Part shown: positions 30,350 to 39,119 of the stretch, in pieces
Layout of the letters: every line of letters starts with the position of its first letter
Numbering within the stretch: the first letter of the stretch is position 1
Assembly (NCBI RefSeq): GCF_001483745.1
Contig: NZ_LQBL01000005.1
Span: 75,874 to 139,873, forward strand
Source: Serinicoccus chungangensis
Lineage (GTDB): Bacteria; Actinomycetota; Actinomycetes; Actinomycetales; Dermatophilaceae
Direction: 5' to 3'
DNA: 64,000 bases
The notes under the pieces: generated by a model
The model's input: the letters and a program-made list of their open reading frames with translations, nothing else
What the model was told of the DNA's origin: nothing
Database searches by the model: none
Made by a program: the position numbers and the translations under genes

Positions 30350-31456
30350 TCAGAGGGACTGCAGGTCGGCCAGCAGCCGGAAGGCCGCCGGGCCCATCTC
30401 CACCTGGGTGAGGAGCACGGCATACCTGCCGGTGTCCGGGTCGACCCAGAAGTCCGTGCCGAGACCGCCGGACCAGCCGAACCGACCGGCGTGCTCGCCG
30501 CCGACCTCGAGGCCCACGCCGTAGCCCCAGCCCGAGCTCTCCCAGAAGCCGGGGAAGAAGCCCTCCGGGTCCTTGGCGGCGGCGGGCACCTGGTCGGTGC
30601 GCAGGGCGACGAGCAGCGCAGGATCGACGACCTGCTCGCCCTCGTGCGCTCCCCCGGCCGCCAGCATCCGCGCGAAGGCGGCGTAGTCCGCGAGGGTCGA
30701 GACCAGTTCGTCGTGGCTGCGCTCGGCTGTGCTTCCCGCGACGTAGTGGCCCGCGCCGGCCGGCTCGACCTGCACGAACCCGCCGTCCTCGAGCCGGCGG
30801 TGTGCCGCGGGGAGACGGTGCGCGTTGGCGGGCGGCACGGCATACCCGGTGTCGGTCATGCCGAGGAGACCCAGGAGGTCGTCGCGCAGGTGCTCGCCGA
30901 GCGGCCGACCGACGACCCGGGAGAGGAGGATCCCGAGGACGCCGAAGGAGTGGTGGTAGCGCCAGGTCCGCCCCGGTTGCGCGACCAGCGGCAGGCCCGC
31001 GAGCGCCGACAGCCACGCATCGGCCGCGAGCGTGACCGGCTCCGGGCCCGCCTCCACACCGGCGTCGGCCATCGCCCGACGCAGCGGCGAGTCGTCCAGG
31101 ATCATCCCGTAGCCGCTCGTGCAGGTGAGCAGGTGCCGCACCGTGATCGCGCCCTCCGCGTCGACGGTGTCGTCCACCGCCGCACCGGGGGCGCGCAGGA
31201 CCCGACGGTCGGCGAGCTCGGGCAGCCAGCGGTCGACGGGGTCGTCCAGTCCGAGGCCGCCGCGCGCGACGAGGCGCAGGGCGGCGACGGCCACCACCGG
31301 CTTGGTCATGGACTGGATGCGGACGACGGCGTCGGTGTCGAGGTCGCCGGCCGCCGCGACCTCCAGCCCGCCCCCGGCGTCGCCGAGCGCGGCCACGATC
31401 CCGGGTGCCGTGCCCTCGCGCACGTGCCGTCGGACGAGGTCGGTCAGGTCGCTCAC
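30350..31456 (-). CDS. Serine hydrolase (class C beta-lactamase / esterase family)
   Basis: This 368-residue serine hydrolase has the S-x-x-K motif in RIQSMTKPVVAVAALRL (about residues 47-63) and a WRYHHSFGVLGILLSR segment where the tyrosine motif is Y-H-H rather than Y-x-N, as seen in EstB-like esterases. The C-terminal FGWSGGLGTDFWVDP stands for the third motif. No signal peptide is visible, so it is probably a cytoplasmic esterase or amidase and not a resistance enzyme. GTG 31456 is chosen because GAGGAG precedes it at normal spacing. Confidence 0.9.
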   Translation of the reverse strand: MSDLTDLVRRHVREGTAPGIVAALGDAGGGLEVAAAGDLDTDAVVRIQSMTKPVVAVAALRLVARGGLGLDDPVDRWLPELADRRVLRAPGAAVDDTVDAEGAITVRHLLTCTSGYGMILDDSPLRRAMADAGVEAGPEPVTLAADAWLSALAGLPLVAQPGRTWRYHHSFGVLGILLSRVVGRPLGEHLRDDLLGLLGMTDTGYAVPPANAHRLPAAHRRLEDGGFVQVEPAGAGHYVAGSTAERSHDELVSTLADYAAFARMLAAGGAHEGEQVVDPALLVALRTDQVPAAAKDPEGFFPGFWESSGWGYGVGLEVGGEHAGRFGWSGGLGTDFWVDPDTGRYAVLLTQVEMGPAAFRLLADLQSL

Positions 31457-31565
31457 GCTGTTCTCCTCACGATGCTCATGCGGGTCGGACCCCGCGGCGC
31501 GCCGTTCCTCATCGCACCGCGAGCACCGGGCCGGCCTCCGCGACGACCGAGTTACACCGTTGTCG

Positions 31566-31597
31566 TTCTCCACACGTTGTGCACCGCCTGTGGACAA
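31566..31597. promoter_or_regulatory. Cluster of three DnaA-box-like 9-mers
   Basis: TTCTCCACA (31566-31574), TTGTGCACC (31577-31585) and, inverted, TTGTCCACA (31589-31597, plus strand TGTGGACAA) are packed in 32 bases. The last equals the actinobacterial consensus. They lie in the 155-bp gap between the serine hydrolase start and the glutaminase stop. No AT-rich unwinding region is seen, so this is not an origin on its own. Confidence 0.5.
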
Positions 31598-31611
31598 CGC
31601 CGAGCGCAGGC

Positions 31612-33408
31612 TCAGCGGGCGCGGACGGCTCCGCGGCGCAGGGCGCGGTCGGCGACCCGGTAGCCGTCCCGGGCGATGGCGCGCCAGACCTGGACCCCGA
31701 TCACCGGGTCCTCGTCGGCGAGCCGGGCCAGGTCCTGCGCCGTGAGCACGAGCAGCTCCAGCTCCTCGACCGCCCGGATCGTCGTCTGCTGCTCGCCGTC
31801 GGTCCCCAGGGCCAGCTCACCGAAGGACGTGCCGGGACCCATGGTCACGAGGGTCACCGACTGACCGTCCGGCCCCGTCCCGAGCGCCTCGGCCCGGCCG
31901 CGCACGATGAGGTGCACCCCGGAGAACGGGCCGCCGGCCTCGAGGACCGTCTCCCCGTCCGGGACCACCCGGCGGGTCATCGCCGCGCGCACCGCCTCGG
32001 CCGCCGACGCCTCGAGGTCCCGCATCAGCGGGTGGTCCTCGACCGGGTCCGGCTCCGGGCGGGGCCCGCAGTGCGCGCGGATGAGCTCGCGCTCGCACCA
32101 CTCGACGGCCGAGGCCAGGTCGGGGAAGATCGGTGACGCGCGCTCGGTCCCCGCGTCCGGGTCGGGGAAGACGCCCGCCGGGTCGACGGCCACCGCCTCT
32201 GACCCGGCCTCCCGCAGCCGGTCCCGCAGCGCCAGCAGGGTCACCCTGCTCACCTGCGCGATCTCGTTGACCTGGGTGAGGTCGAAGACCGCCACCTCGG
32301 GGGCGTCCTCCACGACGGTCCGGGCCACCGACTCGGCACCGGCGAAGAGCAGGTCGCCGTGCAGCTCGTAGACCCGCGCCCGGCCGGCGACCCGGTCGAG
32401 CACCTCGTCGTCGGCCCCCTGCCAGCGGGTCCGCGAGCGCGCGGTCTGCAGCGAGTAGCTGCTGCGCAGGGCGCTGCGCGACCCCCGGCTGACGTGCATG
32501 AGGTGCATCTCCATGTCCCGCGACATCCGCTCGAAGAGCGCCACCCCCCGGGCGCTGTTGCCGTGGGCGTCCAGCCGCGGCGAGAACACCGCGACCCCCA
32601 CCTGACCCGGCAGGACGCCGATGATGCCGCCGCTCACCCCGCTCTTGGCCGGCATGCCGACGGCGCTCACCCAGTCCCCGGCGGCGTCGTACATGCCGCA
32701 CGTCGTCATCACCGAGAGGACGTGCTCCACCAGGTGGGCCTCGAGCAGCTGCCGGCCCGTCCGCGGCTGCCGCCCGCCGTTGGCCAGCGTCGCGGCCATG
32801 AGCGCGAGGTCGCGGGTGTCGACGGCGATGGAGCACTGCCGGACGTACCGCCTCAGCACCTCCTCCGGGTCGTCCTCGAGGATCTCGAACTCCCGGAGCA
32901 TGTGGGCGATGGCGCGGTTGCGGTGCGCCGTGGCCAGCTCGGAGCCGTAGACCCCCTCGTCCACCTCCAGCTCACGCCCGGCGAAGGCGCCGAACCAGTC
33001 CAGGGCCCGCCCGAAGCGGTCGTCCTCGTCGTCCCCCGCGACGAGCGAGGTCGCCGTGATGGCACCCGCGTTGATCATCGGGTTCTTCGGCCGCCCGCTG
33101 CCCGGGGCCAGGCTGATCTCGTTGAAGGCGTCGCCCGAGGGCTCGACGTCGACCTTGCGCGCCACCGTCTCGACGCCCTGGTCGTGCAGCCCGAGGGCAT
33201 ACGTGAAGGGCTTGGAGATCGACTGGATGCTGAAGCGGTGCTCGGCCTGCCCCACCTCGTAGACCTGACCGTCCACGGTCGCGAGGCACAGCGCGAACCG
33301 GTCCGGGTCCGCGGCCGCGAGCTCGGGGATGTAGGCCGCGACCTCACCCCCGGCGGCGCCGCACTGCTCGACGATCTGCTCCAGGTAGTCCTGCACCGGG
33401 TTGCGCAT
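31612..33408 (-). CDS. glsA: Glutaminase fused to STAS and cyclic-nucleotide-binding domains
   Basis: Residues 1-310 are a serine-type glutaminase that would hydrolyse glutamine to glutamate and ammonia: HRFSIQSISKPFTYALGLHD holds the S-x-x-K site, followed by NPMINAGAI, an SELATAHRNRAIAHMLREF stretch and SGVSGGIIGVLPG. About residues 335-430 form a STAS domain (RVYELHGDLLFAGAESVART, VFDLTQVNEIAQVSRVTLL). Residues 475-590 form a cNMP-binding domain (VVPDGETVLEAGGPFSGVHL, VTMGPGTSFGELALG). The PGTSFGELALG loop matches the phosphate-binding cassette but lacks the usual R-T/S-A after it. ATG 33408 follows AGGAGC. Confidence 0.93.
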   Translation of the reverse strand: MRNPVQDYLEQIVEQCGAAGGEVAAYIPELAAADPDRFALCLATVDGQVYEVGQAEHRFSIQSISKPFTYALGLHDQGVETVARKVDVEPSGDAFNEISLAPGSGRPKNPMINAGAITATSLVAGDDEDDRFGRALDWFGAFAGRELEVDEGVYGSELATAHRNRAIAHMLREFEILEDDPEEVLRRYVRQCSIAVDTRDLALMAATLANGGRQPRTGRQLLEAHLVEHVLSVMTTCGMYDAAGDWVSAVGMPAKSGVSGGIIGVLPGQVGVAVFSPRLDAHGNSARGVALFERMSRDMEMHLMHVSRGSRSALRSSYSLQTARSRTRWQGADDEVLDRVAGRARVYELHGDLLFAGAESVARTVVEDAPEVAVFDLTQVNEIAQVSRVTLLALRDRLREAGSEAVAVDPAGVFPDPDAGTERASPIFPDLASAVEWCERELIRAHCGPRPEPDPVEDHPLMRDLEASAAEAVRAAMTRRVVPDGETVLEAGGPFSGVHLIVRGRAEALGTGPDGQSVTLVTMGPGTSFGELALGTDGEQQTTIRAVEELELLVLTAQDLARLADEDPVIGVQVWRAIARDGYRVADRALRRGAVRAR

Positions 33409-33490
33409 CAGGCTGCTCCTCGGGGTCGTGCCGTCGGCACCGAGCCTATGCCTCCGACGCGGCCGCCCCGCAGGTGCCAGGATCGGAGCC

Positions 33491-34654
33491 GTGGACACCG
33501 ACCCTGCCCCCGACACCGACACTGCGACGCGCGCCGCCCTCCGCCGGTATGCCGTGCGCTTCGACTCCGGCGTCCTCGCCGGCCCGGGCGTGGGGTCCGG
33601 GCTGGGGGCGTGGCTGCTGCTCGCGCTCGTGGCCGACCAGGCCGAGCCAGCGGACCGCGCACTCCTCGAGGAGGAGCTCGGGCTCCCGGCGGGCCGGGCG
33701 AGGGCGATGCTGGCCGACCTCCTCGCCGACCCGCACCCGGCGGTGACGACAGCGGTGGCGCGGTGGGCCGACGCCGCGGCGCTCACGGCGGACTTCGCGG
33801 GCTGGTCGGTGCCGGGCGCGGTGGAGGACGGCCCCCTGCCCGACCAGGCCGGCGCCGACCGGTGGGCGGCCGAGCGCACCGGCGGTCTCATCGAGACCTT
33901 CCCGCTGGAGATCACCGAGCTGACCCGGCTGGTGCTGGCCTCCGCGCTGGCCACGCGGATCTCCTGGCGCGCCCCCCTCGAGGAGCTCGAGGACGGTGGC
34001 CTCGGCACCGACGCGGCGACCGCCCGCCACCTGGTGATGCGGACCGCGGCGGCCGGGCCGGTCGGGGTCGTCGCCCCGACGACGACCTCCGGGCTGGCGG
34101 TGGTCAGCGTCGTCGCGGACCCGGCGGTCCCGCGGGAGCAGGTGCTCGCGGCCGCGCACGAGGTGGCGGCGTCCCTGGCGTCGACCCGGCTCCCGGACGC
34201 CGTCGAGGTGGTCGAGGACGGCCACGCCTGGACGGTGAGCGAGCACCGGGAGGTCCGCGCCGCCGTCCACGAGGTCGTCGAGGAGTGGAGCGGGTGGGTG
34301 CCGTCCTGGCGGCTGTCCTCGCAGCACGACCTCGCCGACGCCCCCGGCTTCGCCACCGCGCTGGCGTCCCTGGCGCGCTACGTCCGCCCCGAGGAGCGAC
34401 CCGCCGAGACCGAGGCCCGGCAGGCCGCGGTCGCCGCCTACTCCGCGACCGGCTTCGAGGCGGCCGCCGTGACCGGCATGGGGATCCGGGCCACCGGGAT
34501 GGCGCACGAGCAAGAGGTCCTCGTCCGCCGCATCCACCTGCGGCTGGACCGCCCGCACGCCGTCGTCGCGGTCGCCCTGGACACCGGGCGGGGCGGCGCG
34601 GCCTGGCACGGGATCCCCGTCTTCACCGCCTGGGTGGACCCCGCCGCCGGATGA
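33491..34654 (+). CDS. Serpin-like protein
   Basis: The 387-residue protein follows serpin order. The shutter-like helix and strand region reads GADRWAAERTGGLIETFPLE and LTRLVLASALATRISWRAPL (about residues 125-165), matching serpin 'INxWVxxxTxGxI...LVLVNAIYFKGxW'. The reactive-loop hinge GFEAAAVTGMGI stands near residue 335, and the closing strands read LDRPHAVVAVALDTGRGGAAW and TAWVDPAAG. The P14 position is Phe instead of Thr/Ser, which would be unusual for an inhibitor. No secretion signal is seen. The start is GTG 33491. Function as a protease inhibitor is inferred. Confidence 0.78.
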   Translation: MDTDPAPDTDTATRAALRRYAVRFDSGVLAGPGVGSGLGAWLLLALVADQAEPADRALLEEELGLPAGRARAMLADLLADPHPAVTTAVARWADAAALTADFAGWSVPGAVEDGPLPDQAGADRWAAERTGGLIETFPLEITELTRLVLASALATRISWRAPLEELEDGGLGTDAATARHLVMRTAAAGPVGVVAPTTTSGLAVVSVVADPAVPREQVLAAAHEVAASLASTRLPDAVEVVEDGHAWTVSEHREVRAAVHEVVEEWSGWVPSWRLSSQHDLADAPGFATALASLARYVRPEERPAETEARQAAVAAYSATGFEAAAVTGMGIRATGMAHEQEVLVRRIHLRLDRPHAVVAVALDTGRGGAAWHGIPVFTAWVDPAAG

Positions 34655-34661
34655 CTTGCGG

Positions 34662-36164
34662 CTACATGCTCCCCAGGTGACCGGCGAGCTGCTGGTGGCG
34701 GGCGCGGCTGGCGTCGTTGAGGCCGTCGATCTCGACCGTGGTGCCGTGCGCGGCATACCGACGTTCGATGGCGTCGAGCGCGGCGACCGTCGAGGCGTCC
34801 CAGATGTGCGACTCGGACATGTCGATGACCACGGTCTGCGGGTCGCCGGCGTAGTCGAACTGGTGCACCAGGTCGTTGCTGGAGGCGAAGAAGAGCTCGC
34901 CGACCACGCGGTACCGCGCCACCCCGGGGTCGCCGCTCTCGACCCGCACCACCTGGGTGAAGTGCGCGACCCGGCGGGCGAGGACGACCATGGCGGTCAG
35001 CACCCCGACGACGACGCCGATCGCGAGGTTGTGCGTGGCGACCGTCGTGACGACGGTGGCGAGCATGACGAGGTTCTCGCTCTTGGGCATCCGCCGCAGG
35101 GTCGCGGGGGCGATGGAGTGCCAGTCGAAGGTCGCCACCGAGACCATGATCATCACGGCCACCAGGGCGGCCATGGGGATCGAGGCGACGAGGTCGCCGA
35201 GGGCCACGACGAGGACCAGCAGGAAGACCCCGGCGAGGAAGGTCGAGATGCGGGTGCGGGCGCCGGAGACCCGGACGTTGACCATCGTCTGGCCGATCAT
35301 CGCGCAGCCGCCCATGCCGCCGAAGGCCCCGGTGACGAGGTTGGCGACGCCCTGTCCCCAGCCCTCCCGCGTCTTGTCCGAGCCGGTCTCGGTGATGTCG
35401 TCGACCAGCTTGGCGGTCATGAGCGACTCCATGAGCCCGACGAGGGCCATGGCCAGGGCGTAGGGGCCGATGATCTGCAGCGTCTCCCACGTCAGCGGGA
35501 CGTCGGGGACGAAGAACGAGGGCAGGCTGTCGGGCAGCTGCCCCTCGTCGCCGACGTCGGGCAGCTGCCAGCCGGCGAGCAGCGCCATGCCGGTGATGAG
35601 CACGATCGCGACGAGCGGGGCCGGGACCGCGGTGGTCGCCCGGGGCAGCAGGACCATGACGGCGATCCCCAGCCCGACCAGCGGGTAGACGAGCCACGGG
35701 ACCCCGACGAGGTAGGGGATCTGCGCCATGAAGATGAGGATGGCCAGGGCGTTGACGAAGCCGACCATGACCATGCGGGGGATGAAGCGCATGAGCCGCG
35801 CGACCCCCGCCACCGACAGCACGATCTGCAGCAGGCCCGCCAGCAGCACCGTCGCGATGAGGTAGTCGAGGCCGTGCTGCGCCATCACCGGGGCGATGAC
35901 CAGGGCGATAGCCCCGGTCGCCGCGGAGATCATCGCGCGGCGACCGCCGACCACGGCGATGGTCACCGCCATGGTGAAGGAGGCGAACAGGCCGACCCGG
36001 GGGTCCACGCCCGCGATCACCGAGAAGGAGATGGCCTCGGGGATGAGGGCCAGGGCCACGACGAGGCCGGCCAGGATCTCGGTGCGCAGGCGCGCCGGGG
36101 AGCGCAGCGCGGCGCGGACCGAGTGCGGGTCGGGGGTGCTGGTGGGTGCGGAGGCAGGCAGCAT
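34662..36164 (-). CDS. SulP-family anion transporter with STAS domain
   Basis: The 500-residue protein has the SulP membrane core: AGLVVALALIPEAISFSVIA (residues 33-52), VDPRVGLFASFTMAVTIAVVGG, and GFVNALAILIFMAQIPYLVG, then GGMGGCAMIGQTMVNVRVSG. The C-terminal STAS domain reads YRVVGELFFASSNDLVHQFD and VVIDMSESHIWDASTVAALD. SulP proteins carry sulfate, bicarbonate or dicarboxylates; the substrate cannot be read here. It converges with the serpin gene, seven bases between stops. Confidence 0.93.
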   Translation of the reverse strand: MLPASAPTSTPDPHSVRAALRSPARLRTEILAGLVVALALIPEAISFSVIAGVDPRVGLFASFTMAVTIAVVGGRRAMISAATGAIALVIAPVMAQHGLDYLIATVLLAGLLQIVLSVAGVARLMRFIPRMVMVGFVNALAILIFMAQIPYLVGVPWLVYPLVGLGIAVMVLLPRATTAVPAPLVAIVLITGMALLAGWQLPDVGDEGQLPDSLPSFFVPDVPLTWETLQIIGPYALAMALVGLMESLMTAKLVDDITETGSDKTREGWGQGVANLVTGAFGGMGGCAMIGQTMVNVRVSGARTRISTFLAGVFLLVLVVALGDLVASIPMAALVAVMIMVSVATFDWHSIAPATLRRMPKSENLVMLATVVTTVATHNLAIGVVVGVLTAMVVLARRVAHFTQVVRVESGDPGVARYRVVGELFFASSNDLVHQFDYAGDPQTVVIDMSESHIWDASTVAALDAIERRYAAHGTTVEIDGLNDASRARHQQLAGHLGSM

Positions 36165-36353
36165 GGACAGTGCGAGTCCTCGCAGGATCGTCGGTGGTGT
36201 CAGGAGGTATGCCGCGGCACCGGTCCGGGGGCGGACTCACGGGGCGAGGCGTATCCAGTCTACCGTCGGTCGGGCTTGTCGCGTCGAGGGCGATGAGTCG
36301 GGTGCCGTGCGGATGTCTCACCGTGCAGAGACCCCGGCACAGGACGGACATCC

Positions 36354-37231
36354 ATGACCACGCCCCAGCACAGACCCACCACCCGCACCGTCGGCGAGGG
36401 CGAGGACCTCATCACGTATGACGTGCACGGCGACCTCGCGCAGGCCTCAGCCGACCGACCGGTGCTGCTGGCCGTCGGCTCGCCGATGGACGCCGCGGGT
36501 TTCGCTGCGCTGGCCGAGAGGCTCGACGACCGGCCGGTCGTGACCATGGACCCCCGCGGCGCCGGCCGCAACCCCGCCGGCACCGATCCCCTGGCCCCGG
36601 AGCAGCACGCGGAGGACCTGCACCGCGTCGTCGCGGCGCTGGGGGTCGGCGCGGTCGACGTCTTCGCCAGCAGGGGGGTGCCGTCAATGCGCTGGCGCAC
36701 GCCGCGGCATACCCGGACGAGGTCCGCCGGGTCGTGGCGCACGAGCCCCCGCTGGTGACCTACCTGCCCGACCGCGAGGTGGCGCTGGCCGCCTGCGAGG
36801 AGGTGCGCCGGACCTACGAGCGGGACGGGCACGGCCCGGCGATGGCCCGGTTCATGGCGCTGGTGATGGCCCCGGGCGAGCTGGACGAGAGCTTCCTGGG
36901 CCGACCCGCGCCCGACCCCGCCGCCTTCGGCATACCGCCGGGGGACGACGGGTCGCGCGACGACCCGCTCTTCCGCAACATGCCCGCCTGCAACGCGCTC
37001 GAGCTCGACCCGGACCGGCTGCGCGACCTGGGGGGCCGGGTGGTGCTGGCCGTGGGCGAGGACTCCGGGGACACTCCCGCCGCGCGGGGGGCGCGGTCCG
37101 TGGCGCAGGCCCTCGGCGCAGAGGCGGTGGTCGTGCCGGGCGACCACGGCGGCTTCATGGGCGAGGTCTACGGCCGCCCGGCCGGACGCCCGGACGAGTT
37201 CGCGGCCGCGCTGCGCGAGATCCTCGGCTGA
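36354..37231 (+). pseudogene. Alpha/beta hydrolase broken by a one-base deletion
   Basis: The first frame (36354 to about 36675) encodes a normal N-terminal half with the strand VLLAVGSPMDAAGF, VVTMDPRGAGRNPAG and a run up to VGAVDVFAS. It then leaves frame at the G run 36673-36678. The second frame resumes with GGAVNALAHAAAYPDEVRRV and continues through VVLAVGEDSGDT and the catalytic-His strand VPGDHGGFMGE to 37231. One extra base in AGCAG-GGGGGG would restore the nucleophile elbow FASSGGAV and a 292-residue protein. It is either a real frameshift or an assembly error in the homopolymer. Confidence 0.85.
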
Positions 37232-37237
37232 CCACCC

Positions 37238-37303
37238 TGGTGCAGGAACGGTGCGGCACATCTGTCGTCAGGGCGACGGACGTGCAACACCGTTTCTGCA
37301 CCA
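37238..37303. terminator. Long inverted repeat between convergent genes
   Basis: Arms 37238-37267 and 37274-37303 pair over about 25 of 30 positions with a six-base loop (TCAGGG). The outer 9 bases TGGTGCAG(G/A)AACGGTG are almost perfect. It lies between the stop of the hydrolase (37231) and the stop of the SRPBCC gene (37313), so it fits a two-way terminator. It is unrelated in sequence to elements A-D. Confidence 0.75.
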
Positions 37304-37312
37304 CCGTCGAGG

Positions 37313-37774
37313 TCACCCCTCGAGCACGGCCTTCATCCGCTGCAGCGTGGTCCGCATGCCCTGCTCGTTGGTGCGGCCGCGGGCACGGCCGAGCACGGCC
37401 CAGTAGAGCCGCAGCGGCAGGATCGGCTCGAGCCGGAAGTACTCCGTGACCTCGGTGCCCTCCCCCGACGGTCGCAGCCGGTAGCCCCAGTTGTTGACGA
37501 CGACCTTCCTGGTGCCGACCGAGAACTCGAAGAGCCGTTCCGGCTCGCACCGGGTCACCCGGCAGGCGGACCAGTAGGTCGGCCCCACGCCGTTGCGCAC
37601 CACCTTCCCGGCGAAGGTCGCGCCCACCTCCGGGCCGGTCGAGCCGCCGGTCCACCGACCCGCCACGGTCTCGGGGCTGAACTCCCCGATCCGGGTGACG
37701 TCGCTCACGAGCGACCAGACCTCCCCGGGGGTCGCGTCGATGTGCAGGGTGACCTCTCCGCCGAGCGAGCGCAT
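37313..37774 (-). CDS. SRPBCC-family protein (polyketide cyclase/START-like)
   Basis: The 153-residue protein has the SRPBCC layout: EVTLHIDATPGEVWSLVSDV, TRIGEFSPETVAGRWTGG, GATFAGKVVRNG, then a WGYRLRPSGEGTEVTEYFRL strand and a long C-terminal helix EQGMRTTLQRMKAVLEG. The family binds hydrophobic ligands in a deep pocket. The ligand is unknown. It has its own start at ATG 37774. A second SRPBCC gene of different sequence lies about 1.3 kb upstream. Confidence 0.88.
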   Translation of the reverse strand: MRSLGGEVTLHIDATPGEVWSLVSDVTRIGEFSPETVAGRWTGGSTGPEVGATFAGKVVRNGVGPTYWSACRVTRCEPERLFEFSVGTRKVVVNNWGYRLRPSGEGTEVTEYFRLEPILPLRLYWAVLGRARGRTNEQGMRTTLQRMKAVLEG

Positions 37775-37806
37775 ACCCGCATCATCGCAAAGAGCGACGG
37801 TTCGGC

Positions 37807-39119
37807 TCAGTGCTGCTCGAGCAACTTCAGCCAGATCTCGCTGACGGTCGGGTAGGCGGGCACCGCGTGGCGCAGCACGCTCAGCGGCACCCCACCGACG
37901 ACCGCGACGGTGGCCGCGTGCAGCAGCTCTCCGGCGTGCGGTCCGACGAAGGTCGCGCCGAGGAGGCGATCGTCCTGGACGACGAGCCGGGCCCACCCCG
38001 TGACGTCGTCCCGCTGCAGCGAGGCACCGGCGACGGCCGACATGTCGGCGTCCAGCACCCTGGCGTCGGGCGCCTCCGCGCTGGTGCGCCCCACCCACGC
38101 GACCGGCGGGTCGGTGAAGACCACCTGCGGGACGGGCACCTCGTCGGGCCGTCGTACTTGCCCCAGTGCGTCAGCGGTGCCTCGTCGGAGGCGTCACCGA
38201 CGACCTCCAACCAGTCCGGCAGGTCCTGCGCGGCGAGCCCACCACGCTCCGGCACCTGCACCCCGACGGACTCCAGCCCCAGGTCGCGCAGTGCCGGGCG
38301 ACGGCCGGTGGCGACGAACACCTCGGCATACCTCTCCTCCCCGCCGTCGACGACGAGGGTGACCTCGGTGCCGCGCGGGTGCCCCACCGCGGTGGTGAGC
38401 GGCGGGTCCCGGTATGCCGACCCCACCTCGACCCCGAAGCGCACCGTGATGCCGGCGTCGCGCAGCGAGGTGGCCACGATCTCGGCAGCGGCTTCCTCCG
38501 CGCGGGCCAGCAGCCGGTCGTCCCGGACGAGCATGGTGACCTCGGCGCCGAGGGCCGCGAGCCAGCGGGCGGCCTCGCACGCGACGACACCTCCGCCGAC
38601 GACCGCGATCGTGTCCGGGACCTCGTGGATCGCGGTGGCGTCCCGGCTGGTCCACGGTGCGACGTCCACGTAGACCTCGGGCACCACCGCCTCGCTCCCG
38701 GTCGCGACGACCACGGCACGGCGGGCTCGCAGCACCCGGTCGCCCAGGGTGACCTCGCGTTCTCCGGTGACCCGCCCACGGCCACGCTCCACCGTCAGCC
38801 CTGCCCCATGTGCCCAGTCGACCTGACCCTGATCGTCCCAGTCCGAGGTGAAGGAGTCGCGCCGGGCAAGCAGGGCATCCCGGTCGAGGGAGGGCGTCAC
38901 CAGGCCGCCCAGATGGTCCGCCTGGGCGGCGACGTCGAGCGGGGTGAGCAGGGCCTTGCTCGGCATGCAGGCCCAGTAGGAGCACTCACCGCCGAGCAGC
39001 TCGGCCTCCACCACCGCGACGTCGAGCCCGCTGCGGGCCGCGTAGTCGGCGGCGTTCTCCCCGGCGGGGCCGCCGCCGATGACGATGACGTCGTAGTGGG
39101 TGCTCTCCTGCCGGCTCAT
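37807..39119 (-). pseudogene. Flavin disulfide reductase-type oxidoreductase with internal deletion
   Basis: The intact part begins HYDVIVIGGGPAGENAADYA, then the redox pair in LLGGECSYWACMPSKALL (C-x4-C), the NAD loop AVVGGGVVACEAARWLAALG and FVATGRRPALRDLGL. It is disrupted after LTHWGKYDG. The C-terminal interface domain (VPQVVFTDPPVAWVG, GPHAGELLHAATVA, ending SEIWLKLLEQH) continues in another frame. Family members normally have about 25-30 residues (the interface helix after HWGKY) at this join, so roughly 80 bases are missing near 38140-38155 and the frame is lost. It resembles mycothione/dihydrolipoamide reductases. ATG 39119 overlaps the upstream SRPBCC stop. Confidence 0.83.

Noticed and set aside
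30350-31456. Beta-lactam resistance gene
   Set aside because: No signal peptide and an atypical tyrosine motif. Esterase-type family members are far more common in such genomes.
31566-31597. Chromosomal origin of replication
   Set aside because: Only three box-like sites, no AT-rich unwinding region, and no dnaA, dnaN or gyrase genes nearby.
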